64,000 nt of DNA from Paraburkholderia sp. BL25I1N1. GTDB lineage: Bacteria; Pseudomonadota; Gammaproteobacteria; Burkholderiales; Burkholderiaceae. Positions 16,853-24,440 of this stretch are shown here, piece after piece. The stretch lies in assembly GCF_003002025.1 (NCBI RefSeq), contig NZ_PVZB01000019.1, positions 62,001-126,000 on the forward strand, in the 5' to 3' direction. Position 1 is the stretch's first letter. The number at the start of each line of letters is the position of its first letter. The translations under genes were made by a program, and so were the position numbers. The notes under the pieces are model-generated. The model was not told where the DNA came from and did no database searches. It saw only the letters and a list, made by a program, of their open reading frames with translations.

Positions 16853-17662
16853 TCAACCAAGCGTGAGACCACCGTCCACATGAATCACCTGGCCGGTGAT
16901 ATGACGCGCTTCATCGGAGAGTAGAAACGCGATCAGCGCAGCGACATCCGCGGGTTCGGCGACATGCCCGAGCGGCGTCGCCTGCGCGGCGCGAGTCCAT
17001 ACCGATGCATTATCGGCACTCGGCCCGCGATCTTTACGGGTATAGCCGGGCGCCACGCAATTGACCGTCACGCCATGCGGTGCAAGCTCGGCGGCCGCGG
17101 TTTTCGCCAGCGATTCGAGCGCCGCCTTCGCAGCAGCCGTCGCGGCAAACGGCGTATCCGAGCGATAGCGATGCGCGACGAACGAACTGAGCGCGACCAC
17201 GCGGCCGCGCTTAGAGGTTTCCAGCGCGGGCGTCGCTCGTTTGACGAGCGACGCGAACGCCGCCGGCATCGCCGCGAAGGCTGCGCTTAGCGCGTCGGGA
17301 TCGAGCGCATTCAGCGTTTGGCGCTGCGCGTGTCCTGCGTTGGCGACCAGTTGATCGAGTGCGCCGAAGCTCGCCAGCGTTTGATGAATCACATGTTCCG
17401 CAGCGCCGCGTTCGGCAAGATCGCCGAACACCGTCGCGCAGCGCGCACCGTTCGCGCTGCAGTCGGCGGCGACTTGCGCGAGCCGTTCACGCGCTTCCTG
17501 ATCCGCGCCGCGTGCGTGCAACATCAAGGCCGAGCGTGGCGCGGCGATGCGTCTGGCCAATGCCGCGCCGATGCCGGAGCCCGCGCCGGTGATCAGCACG
17601 ACGCGCTCGAATCCTGCGCTGCCCGCGTCGTTCAGGTCGCTCACGCGGCTCACGGTGGTCAT
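16853..17662 (-). CDS. SDR-family protein with altered catalytic Tyr
   Basis: A Rossmann-fold short-chain dehydrogenase/reductase relative, 269 aa. The cofactor motif TGAGSGIG is near residues 25-32, followed by NAG (VANAGHA), the active-site Ser region VVALSS, and VTVNCVAPGYTRKD; the C-terminus is GQVIHVDGGLTLG. The catalytic YxxxK is read as TAAAK (PFAATAAAKAALE), so Tyr is Thr while Lys is kept, and normal hydride transfer is doubtful. The gene starts inside the end of the ABC transporter gene (4-bp ATGA overlap), so it is the second gene of that operon. Substrate is unknown. Confidence 0.88.
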   Translation of the reverse strand: MTTVSRVSDLNDAGSAGFERVVLITGAGSGIGAALARRIAAPRSALMLHARGADQEARERLAQVAADCSANGARCATVFGDLAERGAAEHVIHQTLASFGALDQLVANAGHAQRQTLNALDPDALSAAFAAMPAAFASLVKRATPALETSKRGRVVALSSFVAHRYRSDTPFAATAAAKAALESLAKTAAAELAPHGVTVNCVAPGYTRKDRGPSADNASVWTRAAQATPLGHVAEPADVAALIAFLLSDEARHITGQVIHVDGGLTLG

Positions 17663-19410
17663 GCCGCGACCGCTTCGCCCGAACGCTCGACGTCGAGCGT
17701 CTCGTCATGGAACGCGGCCAGCGACTCGCGATGCGCGACGCTGACAATCGCCGCCTTCGGCAGCCGCTCTGTGAACAGGCGATACAGACGCGCTTCGTTC
17801 TCCGCGTCGAGCGCGCTGGTGGCTTCGTCGAGGAACAGATAGTCCGGCTTGTGCAGCAGCACGCGAGCGGCGGCGAGGCGCTGTTGCTCGCCCGGCGACA
17901 GAATCCGGGTCCAGTGTCCCGTTTCCTGCAAACGGTCCGCGTATTCCGACAGATGGCAGACGACGAGCGCTTCGCGGCATTCGTCGTCCGTGTAGGTGTC
18001 GGCGGCGGACGGATAGGCGAGCGCCGCTTTGAGCGTGCCGATCGGCATGTAGCTGACCTGCGGAATGAACATCATGCGCGCGTTGACCGGGGCGTCGATC
18101 GAACCATCACCGAACGGCCACAAGCCGGCGAGCGCGCGCATCAGCGTGCTCTTGCCCGAGCCCGACGGGCCGCGCACCAGCCAGCGCGAGCCCGGCTGAA
18201 TCGCGACATCGCGAATGCGCGACAACGGATTGCCGTTGGGCAGGGCGAGCTTGAGGCCGTCGGTGGAGAGCTTGTCTTCGTCGACGAAATGCAGATTGAT
18301 GCCGCCATGCGCGGTAGCCGGAGAGACCGATTCCTTCAAACGCGGCGCGTGCACGACGCGCTTGAATTCACGCAACCGGTTCACGGTAGCGCGCCATTCG
18401 ACCAAAGTGCCGTAACTGTTGATGAACCACGAAAACGAATCGCTGACGGTGCCGAAGGCGCTGGAGATCTGCATCAGCACGCCGAATGTGAAGGCGCCGG
18501 CGAAGTAGCGCGGCGCGGCGACCACCAGCGGAAAGATGATCGCGATCTGGCCGTAGAAGCTCAGCACGAAGGTGAGCCGCTTGGTGTACTTCATCACCTG
18601 CCACCAGTTGTCGCGGATACGGCCGAACAGCGAATGCGCGTTCTTCTTCTCGGTCTCCATGCCGTTATAGAAGGCGATCTGTTCGGCGTTTTCACGCAGA
18701 CGGATCAGGCCGAAACGGAAATCCGCCTCGACTTTCTGCGCCTGATAGTTGATCGGCACGAGCGGATGGCCGACCTTCTGGATGATCAGCGAACCGACCA
18801 CGGCGTAGAGCGCAGCGGCCCACACCATGTAGCCGGGAATCTCGATCGGCATGCCGCCGAGCGAGATGGTCAGCGCGCCGGCCAGCGACCACAGGATCGT
18901 GATGAACGACACCAGCGTGACGACGGTGGACAGCAGGTCGAGCGTCAGCGAGAGCGTGCTGGTGGCGAACGACTGGAGGTCGTCGCTGATCCGCTGGTCG
19001 GGGTTGTCGGCGAGGCGGTCGCGCTCGATCCGGTAGAAGGCGCTGTCGTTCAGCCACTCGTTCAGGTAGCGCGTGGTCAGCCATTGGCGCCAGCGAAAGC
19101 CGAGCATCTGGCGCAGGTAACGGCCGTACACCGCGAGAATGATGAAGCCGAACGCGAGCCCCGAGAACACCATCAGCAGGTGCGGGAAGTCGTGCACGTT
19201 CTTGGTTTGCAGCGCGTTGTAGAAGTCGGCGCTCCAGCGGTTCAGCCGTACGTTGATCCACACCACGAGCAGATTCATCACGATGATCGCGATGAGCAGG
19301 CCCCAGGCCGTTTTTCGTTCTTCGGAAACCCAGTAGGGTTTGATCAGGCTCCAGGCGGAGACTTTTTCGTCCGGCGGCAGCACGGGGCTGGCAGAGGTAT
19401 TCGGTGTCAT
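17659..19410 (-). CDS. ABC transporter, fused permease and ATPase (SbmA/YddA/ABCD type)
   Basis: An inner-membrane half-transporter of about 583 aa from the ATG at 19410, chosen because CAGGA lies close upstream; longer in-frame starts exist to 19710 but give a poorly structured N-terminus. About six membrane helices fall at 35-350, with the SbmA/ABC_membrane_2-type block NRWSADFYNALQTKN and the EAA-like RFGLIRLRENAEQIAFYNG. The ATPase part has Walker A GPSGSGKST, signature LSPGEQQR, Walker B YLFLDEAT and the switch His in VAHRESL. Related proteins (YddA, BacA-like, peroxisomal ABCD) move peptides or acyl compounds; substrate here is unknown. It is coupled to the SDR gene. Confidence 0.92.
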   Translation of the reverse strand: MTPNTSASPVLPPDEKVSAWSLIKPYWVSEERKTAWGLLIAIIVMNLLVVWINVRLNRWSADFYNALQTKNVHDFPHLLMVFSGLAFGFIILAVYGRYLRQMLGFRWRQWLTTRYLNEWLNDSAFYRIERDRLADNPDQRISDDLQSFATSTLSLTLDLLSTVVTLVSFITILWSLAGALTISLGGMPIEIPGYMVWAAALYAVVGSLIIQKVGHPLVPINYQAQKVEADFRFGLIRLRENAEQIAFYNGMETEKKNAHSLFGRIRDNWWQVMKYTKRLTFVLSFYGQIAIIFPLVVAAPRYFAGAFTFGVLMQISSAFGTVSDSFSWFINSYGTLVEWRATVNRLREFKRVVHAPRLKESVSPATAHGGINLHFVDEDKLSTDGLKLALPNGNPLSRIRDVAIQPGSRWLVRGPSGSGKSTLMRALAGLWPFGDGSIDAPVNARMMFIPQVSYMPIGTLKAALAYPSAADTYTDDECREALVVCHLSEYADRLQETGHWTRILSPGEQQRLAAARVLLHKPDYLFLDEATSALDAENEARLYRLFTERLPKAAIVSVAHRESLAAFHDETLDVERSGEAVAA

Positions 19411-19767
19411 GAGCATCCTGAAGTAGTGCTGGCCCATCGGGGTGGCCCATTGGGGCTGACCCCGTTCGGGCAGCTCGTCTGCGGGCTGCCCTGCGGCGGG
19501 TTTGCGGTACATGCCCGGGCGTCGTGCTCGACGAACGCACGCCTGAGTGAGCGTCAGATTCTGGCGTGAAGCCCTTAAGCGAAAATTAATTTGCGCCGCG
19601 AGGCCCCGCGCCGCTGCAGTTGCGAACACGGCGGGACGGCGTGCAGCCCGCGCCGCGTCCGTGCGGCGTCCTGTGCTGGCATTGTGCCAGAGCGCCGCCT
19701 TCGGCCGCATTGATAACGTGAAAGATGGTGTCGGATCAAATCGCGTGCGACGCGGCCAGCCGCTGGT

Positions 19768-19797
19768 TTGCGGGCGCCGCGCCTTTTATGGTCTAAT
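19768..19797 (+). promoter_or_regulatory. Likely sigma-70 promoter of the thi operon
   Basis: TTGCGG, an 18-bp spacer, then TCTAAT. Transcription would start near 19804, a few bases before the first strand of the riboswitch P1 stem. Confidence 0.55.
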
Positions 19798-19807
19798 GAC
19801 CTTCGAC

Positions 19808-19914
19808 GAAACAGGGGTGCTTCGCGCACAGGCGGCATGATTTTCATGGCGCGGCGGCGAGGCTGAGAGACACCCTTTGCACCCGATCCGGGTAATACCG
19901 GCGCGGGAAGTTTC
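19808..19914 (+). promoter_or_regulatory. TPP riboswitch (THI element)
   Basis: The classical conserved parts are all present: GGGGTGC at 19814-19820, GGCTGAGA at 19861-19868, ACCCTTT, and CCGATCCGGGTAATACCGGCG through 19902, ending in GGGAAG. The outer P1 stem can be drawn as GAAAC (19808-19812) with GTTTC (19910-19914). It binds thiamine pyrophosphate and should reduce expression of the downstream thiO-thiS-thiG-thiE genes. The likely output structure is the hairpin at 20000-20038. Confidence 0.95.
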
Positions 19915-19999
19915 CGGAAGCAGCCAGTCTTCCATTCCCCGCCGGGCAGCGTCCGTCATTGGATCGCGCATCGCCCGGCCGGCCTCACCCGCCGGTTTC

Positions 20000-20038
20000 G
20001 TCCTGGGTACGAGCGTTTTGTTGCCGTACGGAAAGGAC
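20000..20038 (+). promoter_or_regulatory. Candidate riboswitch expression platform: SD-sequestering hairpin
   Basis: GTCCT and GTACG (20000-20011) can pair with CGTAC and AGGAC (20025-20038). This hides the AAAGGA ribosome site at 20032-20037 that serves the ATG at 20042. It fits control of translation initiation by the TPP aptamer. An alternative hairpin GCCGGGC / GCCCGGC (19941-19979) lies upstream. The switching partner is not proven. Confidence 0.5.
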
Positions 20039-20041
20039 TCG

Positions 20042-20146
20042 ATGACCGCCTATTCTTCAGATATGTGTTTTGCCCTTCGTCACGCCGCCGTCGGCGCGCC
20101 GTGCTTCAGCTTTGCTTGCCGTCCTGAAACGGAGTGTGCGCGATGA
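20042..20146 (+). CDS. 34-codon leader ORF coupled to thiO
   Basis: A short ORF with a good ribosome site (AAAGGA, 4-5 nt before ATG) that ends in an ATGA overlap with the thiO start. The peptide has five cysteines (MCFA, PCFSFACRP, TECAR) and no recognised family. Because thiO itself lacks a clear ribosome site, ribosomes finishing this ORF could reinitiate at thiO, so the riboswitch would control thiO indirectly. This is read from the sequence and has not been tested; the ORF could also be fortuitous. Confidence 0.45.
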   Translation: MTAYSSDMCFALRHAAVGAPCFSFACRPETECAR

Positions 20147-21273
20147 CGCGTTCTGCACAACCCGATTTCGCCGTCCTCGGCGGTGGCCTGTGCGGGCGGC
20201 TGGTGGCGTGGCGGCTTGCCGGTCAGGGGCATCGCGTGGCGCTCTATGAACGTGGCGATGCCGCCGGCACGCAATCGGCCGCGTGGGTCGCCGCGGCGAT
20301 GCTGGCACCGCTCGCGGAAGCGGCCAGTGCCGAACTGCTGATCACGCGTCTCGGCGCGAGTTCGCTCGATACCTGGCCGCAAGTGCTGGCCGAACTTCCT
20401 GAGCCGGTGTTCTTTCAGCGCAATGGCACGCTGGTCGTCTGGCATCACGCCGACCGCACCGAAGCGCCGCTATTCGAACGCCGGGTGCGCTCGAACGCTC
20501 CGGATGAATTGCTGGACGGCGGCTTCGTCACCCTGGCGGGCGCGCAGCTCGGCGCCGCCGAGCCTGCTTTGGCGGGCCGTTTCAACCAGGGCTGGCTGCT
20601 GCCGCGTGAAGGCCAACTGGACAACCGTCAGGTGCTGACCGCGCTGGCCGCGGGCCTCGCGCAACGCGGCGTCGACACGCACTGGAATACGCCGGTCGAC
20701 CAGCGTGCGCTGCCGCCCGCGCGTATCACAATCGATTGCCGCGGCCTCGGCGCGAAGTCCGTGCTGCCTACGCTGCGCGGCATTCGTGGCGAAGTCGCGC
20801 GCGTGCATGCGCCCGGTATCAAGCTGACGCGGCCGGTGCGGCTGCTCCATCCACGCTATCCGCTCTACATCGCGCCGAAGCAGGACGATCTCTACGTGAT
20901 CGGCGCCACCGAAGTCGAAGGCGAGGACATGTCGCCGGTCAGCGTGCGCTCCGCGCTCGAACTGCTGAGCGCGGCGTTTTCCGTGCATCCCGGCTTCGGC
21001 GAAGCACGCATCCTCGAACTGAATTCGCAGTGCCGCCCAACTCTGCCGGACCACCGTCCGGCCTTGCTGTGGGACGGCGCGCAGACACTGCGCGTGAACG
21101 GCCTGTACCGGCACGGCTACATGATCGTGCCCGAAGTCGCCGACGAAGCCGTGCGCTTCGCCGCGGCGCTGCTCGACGGCCGCATCGGCGACGCCGATGC
21201 CTTCGCCGACTGGCAGCGCGACGCGCGCTGGAGCGAGCTTTTTCAACTGGACTCCGCGCGGGAGCCGGCATGA
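20143..21273 (+). CDS. thiO: FAD-dependent glycine oxidase-like protein for thiazole synthesis
   Basis: ThiO oxidises glycine to the imine used by ThiG to build the thiazole of thiamine. From the ATG at 20143 the protein is 376 aa. It has the N-terminal FAD motif FAVLGGGLCGRLVAWRLA with ALYERGD. The middle has the DAO-family block LLPREGQLDNRQVLTAL, and the C-terminus has LNSQCRPTLPDHRPALL and NGLYRHGYMIVPEVADEA. The gene lies downstream of a TPP riboswitch and directly before thiS and thiG, which supports the role. The ORF could start three codons earlier, but the ATGA overlap with the leader ORF favours 20143. Confidence 0.88.
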   Translation: MTRSAQPDFAVLGGGLCGRLVAWRLAGQGHRVALYERGDAAGTQSAAWVAAAMLAPLAEAASAELLITRLGASSLDTWPQVLAELPEPVFFQRNGTLVVWHHADRTEAPLFERRVRSNAPDELLDGGFVTLAGAQLGAAEPALAGRFNQGWLLPREGQLDNRQVLTALAAGLAQRGVDTHWNTPVDQRALPPARITIDCRGLGAKSVLPTLRGIRGEVARVHAPGIKLTRPVRLLHPRYPLYIAPKQDDLYVIGATEVEGEDMSPVSVRSALELLSAAFSVHPGFGEARILELNSQCRPTLPDHRPALLWDGAQTLRVNGLYRHGYMIVPEVADEAVRFAAALLDGRIGDADAFADWQRDARWSELFQLDSAREPA

Positions 21274-21338
21274 GCGTTGCGCGACCCGTCATGACTCAGA
21301 CGAGCGCTGCACGCCACGCCGCTTTCGCCATCGACTGA
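21270..21338 (+). CDS. Possible 22-codon ORF between thiO and thiS
   Basis: Its ATG overlaps the thiO stop codon as ATGA, and GGAG sits 5 nt upstream. The predicted peptide is short, Ala-rich and unrecognised. It may only help ribosomes cross the 81-bp gap to thiS, or be a chance ORF. Confidence 0.25.
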   Translation: MSVARPVMTQTSAARHAAFAID

Positions 21339-21354
21339 AACGTATTCGAACACC

Positions 21355-21552
21355 ATGGACATTCATATCAATCAGAAGCCGTTGTCGCTGCCCGAGGGCG
21401 CGACTGTCGCGGACGCGCTGACCGCGTTCGGCGCGCGTCCGCCGTTTGCGGTCGCCTTGAACGGCGACTTCGTGGCGCGCACCCAGCACGCGGCGCGCGC
21501 GCTGCAGGCGGGCGACAGGCTCGATGTCGTGCAACCCGTGGCTGGCGGCTGA
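21355..21552 (+). CDS. thiS: Sulfur carrier protein ThiS
   Basis: Ubiquitin-like sulfur carrier that donates sulfur for thiazole formation as a C-terminal thiocarboxylate. It is 65 aa, the usual length, with the beta-grasp sequence MDIHINQKPLSLPEGATVAD, ALNGDFVAR, and the obligatory C-terminal Gly-Gly (VVQPVAGG). It lies between thiO and thiG in the TPP-controlled operon. No thiF gene for its adenylation is in the window. Confidence 0.96.
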   Translation: MDIHINQKPLSLPEGATVADALTAFGARPPFAVALNGDFVARTQHAARALQAGDRLDVVQPVAGG

Positions 21553-21602
21553 ACGACTGCCCTGCATTGCCTGAAACGCCGGATTGCCGGAGACAAAAGA
21601 TT

Positions 21603-22424
21603 ATGCAAATGACTTCCCCAAAAACTGCCGACGCGCTCACGCTCTACGGCCAGACTTTCGCGAGCCGCGTGCTGCTCGGCACCTCGCGCTATCCGTCGCT
21701 GCAATCGCTGTCCGATTCGATCGACGCCGCGCGGCCCGGCATGGTGACCGTCGCGCTGCGCCGGCAAATGAACGAAGGCGGCGCGGAAGCCGGCTTCTTC
21801 GACCTGCTCAAGCGCCACGGCGTACCGCTACTGCCGAACACGGCCGGCTGCCTGACCGTCGGCGAGGCGGTGACGACCGCGCATATGGCGCGCGAAATCT
21901 TCGAAACCGAGTGGATCAAGCTTGAACTGATCGGCGACGACTACACGCTGCAGCCCGACCCGGTCGGCCTGATCGAAGCGGCCGCGCAATTGGTCAAGGA
22001 CGGCTTCAAGGTGCTGCCGTATTGCACCGAAGACCTCGTGATCGGCCGCCGTCTGCTGGACGCCGGCTGTGAAGCGCTGATGCCGTGGGGCGCGCCGATC
22101 GGCACCGGCAAGGGCGTGATCAATCCGTATGGCCTGCGCGTGTTGCGCGAGCGTCTGCCGGACGTGCCGCTGATCGTCGACGCCGGTCTCGGCGTGCCGT
22201 CGCACGCGGCGCAGGTGATGGAATGGGGCTTCGACGGCGTGTTGCTGAACACCGCGGTTTCGCAGGCCACTCATCCCGACGCGATGGCGCGCGCTTTCGC
22301 GCTGGGCGTCGAAGCGGGGCGCCAGGCTTTTCTGGCGGGGCCGATGGCCGAGCGCGAAAGCGCGCACGCGAGCACGCCGGTGGTCGGCATGCCGTTCTGG
22401 CATCAAGACGGGAGCGCCGCATGA
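21603..22424 (+). CDS. thiG: Thiazole synthase
   Basis: ThiG condenses DXP, ThiS-thiocarboxylate and the ThiO imine product into the thiazole phosphate of thiamine. About 273 aa from the ATG at 21603, which has GGAG upstream; an in-frame ATG 36 bp upstream and one 6 bp downstream are alternatives. A TIM-barrel sequence is visible: FASRVLLGTSRYPS, VTVALRRQMN, LLPNTAGC, WIKLELIGDD, VLPYCTEDLVI (with the Schiff-base Lys in the WIKLE strand), MPWGAPIGTGKG, IVDAGLGVPSHAAQVME, and GVLLNTAVSQA. Its end overlaps the thiE start by 4 bp (ATGA). Confidence 0.97.
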   Translation: MQMTSPKTADALTLYGQTFASRVLLGTSRYPSLQSLSDSIDAARPGMVTVALRRQMNEGGAEAGFFDLLKRHGVPLLPNTAGCLTVGEAVTTAHMAREIFETEWIKLELIGDDYTLQPDPVGLIEAAAQLVKDGFKVLPYCTEDLVIGRRLLDAGCEALMPWGAPIGTGKGVINPYGLRVLRERLPDVPLIVDAGLGVPSHAAQVMEWGFDGVLLNTAVSQATHPDAMARAFALGVEAGRQAFLAGPMAERESAHASTPVVGMPFWHQDGSAA

Positions 22425-23524
22425 CGCAGACGTTGACATTGAAAGACCGCGACCTGTTCTGGCCGCCCGCCGACGAACTCACCGAAGCCGCCGAGCGCAT
22501 CCGCGCCCGGCTGGGCGACTGGCCGCCGACGCATGCGCCGTGGCGCATCTGCCTGACCGCGCCGGACGAGCCGAACGGCGGCGATCTGATCGTGATCGCC
22601 GACGCGCAGCAGCATGGCGAGCAGATGGCGCGCTGGCTGGTGCGGGGCGCTGGCGTGATTGAGGCCGCCGAGGACAAGGCCACGCTGCATCTGGGCGGCG
22701 AAAAATACCGCCTCGAAGGTCATCTGGCGGAAGACTGGATTGCCGCGCTGGCGGCGTTCCTCGACTGCGGCTTCGATCCGCATGACGCGCTGGTGCTGGC
22801 GCTGGCCTGGCGCGACGGCGACGAAACCCGTGCCGACGACGCCTTTCCCGCCGATCTCAGCCATTTTCCGCGTCTCGCCGGCTTGCCTGACGCCCCTGCG
22901 CAGGCGTTCCCGCGCTGCCCGGACCGATTGGGCCTGTATCCGGTGCTGCCGACGGCGGAATGGGTCGAACGGGTGGTCGGCTTCGGCGTGAAGACCGTAC
23001 AGTTGCGACGCAAATCAGCCGAACCTGCCGATGAGCTGAAGCGTGAAATTGCCCGCTGCGTGGCCGTCGGCCGTCAGCACGACGCTCAGGTGTTTATCAA
23101 CGACCACTGGCAGGCCGCACTCGACGCCGGCGCCTACGGCGTCCACCTCGGCCAGGAAGACGTGCACACGGCAGACCTCGCGGCGCTTGCAGCGGGAGGC
23201 ATCCGCTTGGGCCTGTCGACCCACGGTTTCTACGAGATTCTGAAGGCGCTGCATTTCCGGCCAAGCTACATCGCACTGGGCGCGGTGTTTCCGACCACCA
23301 CCAAAGTCATGCCGACCGCGCCGCAGGGCCTCAGGCGTCTGGCCCGCTACGTGCGCCTGCTCGACGGCGTCGTGCCGATGGTGGCAATCGGCGGAATTGA
23401 CCTGCAGGTCCTGCCTGACGTGCTGGCGACGGGTGTCGGCTGCGCGGCCGTGGTGCGGGCGGTGACGGAAGCGGCGGATCCGGCCGCCGCAGTTTCTGCA
23501 CTGCAGCAAGGGTTTACGCGATAA
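22421..23524 (+). CDS. thiE: Thiamine-phosphate synthase with long N-terminal extension
   Basis: ThiE joins HMP-pyrophosphate and thiazole phosphate to give thiamine phosphate. The 367-aa protein is about 155 residues longer than the usual 210. The catalytic TIM barrel starts near residue 165: LGLYPVLPTAEW, TVQLRRKS, FINDHWQAALDAGAYGVHLGQED, LGLSTHGFYE, YIALGAVFPTTTKV and VAIGGI are all visible. The N-terminal part (with ICLTAPDEPNGGDLIVIADAQQHG and CGFDPHDALVLALAW) has no motif I can name; the last piece faintly resembles the end of a ThiD-type kinase, but the ATP-site is not evident. It is the last gene of the thi operon. Confidence 0.95.
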   Translation: MTQTLTLKDRDLFWPPADELTEAAERIRARLGDWPPTHAPWRICLTAPDEPNGGDLIVIADAQQHGEQMARWLVRGAGVIEAAEDKATLHLGGEKYRLEGHLAEDWIAALAAFLDCGFDPHDALVLALAWRDGDETRADDAFPADLSHFPRLAGLPDAPAQAFPRCPDRLGLYPVLPTAEWVERVVGFGVKTVQLRRKSAEPADELKREIARCVAVGRQHDAQVFINDHWQAALDAGAYGVHLGQEDVHTADLAALAAGGIRLGLSTHGFYEILKALHFRPSYIALGAVFPTTTKVMPTAPQGLRRLARYVRLLDGVVPMVAIGGIDLQVLPDVLATGVGCAAVVRAVTEAADPAAAVSALQQGFTR

Positions 23525-23581
23525 TCGTCATGATTGGTTAAGGGACAGGGCACTCTCACGGCAACTTTTGCACGGTGGCCC

Positions 23582-23587
23582 TATAAT
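23582..23587 (+). promoter_or_regulatory. -10 box upstream of mlaF
   Basis: A perfect TATAAT lies 32 bp before the mlaF start codon. The hexamer 17 bp upstream (CGGCAA) is a poor -35, so this may need an activator or be weak. Confidence 0.4.
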
Positions 23588-23618
23588 TCGCCTTCCGTGT
23601 AAAAGGACTGTCCGTTTC

Positions 23619-24440
23619 GTGTCTTCCTCCCCCGAGACCTTACTCGAGCTGCGCGACGTCGACTTTGGTTACGGCGACCGGCTCGTTCTGTCGAACCTGA
23701 ACCTGCGCTTCAAGCGCGGCCAGGTGGTCGCGGTCATGGGCGGGTCGGGTTGCGGCAAGACCACCGTGCTGCGTCTGATCGGCGGCCTGGTGCGCGCGCA
23801 GCGCGGCCAGATCCTGTTCCAGGGCCAGGACATCGGCCGGCAGACGCGCGAGGGCCTTTACGCTCTGCGCCGCAAGATGGGCATGCTGTTCCAGTTCGGC
23901 GCGCTGTTCACCGACATGTCCGTGTTCGAAAACGTCGCCTTCGCGCTGCGTGAACACACTGACCTTCCTGAAGAACTGATCCGCGACCTCGTGCTGATGA
24001 AGCTCAACGCGGTCGGTCTGCGCGGCGCGCGCGACCTGGCGCCGTCGGAGATTTCGGGCGGCATGGCGCGGCGCGTGGCGCTGGCGCGCGCCATCGCGCT
24101 CGATCCCGAACTGATGATGTACGACGAGCCATTCGCCGGTCTCGATCCGATTTCGCTCGGCATCACCGCGAACCTGATTCGCGCGCTCAATCAGGCGCTC
24201 GGCGCCACCTCGATTCTCGTCACGCACGACGTGCCCGAATCGTTCGCGATCGCCGATTACGTCTACTTTCTTGCCAACGGCGGGGTTCACGCCGAAGGCA
24301 CGCCCGCCGAATTGCGCGCGTCGACCGATCCCACCGTGCGTCAGTTCATCGACGGCGCGCCCGACGGCCCCTTCAAATTTCACTATCCCAGCAAGACGCC
24401 GCTCGCGGCGGACTTCGGCATCGGCGGAGGTCAGTCATGA
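23619..24440 (+). CDS. mlaF: Mla ABC transporter, ATP-binding subunit
   Basis: Cytoplasmic ATPase of the MlaFEDB complex, which moves phospholipids between the inner and outer membranes and helps keep outer-membrane lipid asymmetry. 273 aa from a GTG start preceded by AAAAGGA; a longer ORF from 23568 lacks such a site. Visible motifs are Walker A GGSGCGKTT, the family-typical GMLFQFGALFTDMSVFENVAF Q-loop region, signature SGGMARR, Walker B LMMYDEPFAGLDP, and the switch His in VTHDV. The end overlaps mlaE by 4 bp (ATGA). It is the first gene of mlaFEDACB. Confidence 0.95.
   Translation: MSSSPETLLELRDVDFGYGDRLVLSNLNLRFKRGQVVAVMGGSGCGKTTVLRLIGGLVRAQRGQILFQGQDIGRQTREGLYALRRKMGMLFQFGALFTDMSVFENVAFALREHTDLPEELIRDLVLMKLNAVGLRGARDLAPSEISGGMARRVALARAIALDPELMMYDEPFAGLDPISLGITANLIRALNQALGATSILVTHDVPESFAIADYVYFLANGGVHAEGTPAELRASTDPTVRQFIDGAPDGPFKFHYPSKTPLAADFGIGGGQS

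Noticed and set aside
17707..19569. 620-codon open frame antisense to the ABC transporter gene
   Set aside because: Arg/Glu/His-rich shadow frame with no family features; the minus-strand transporter has all ABC motifs.
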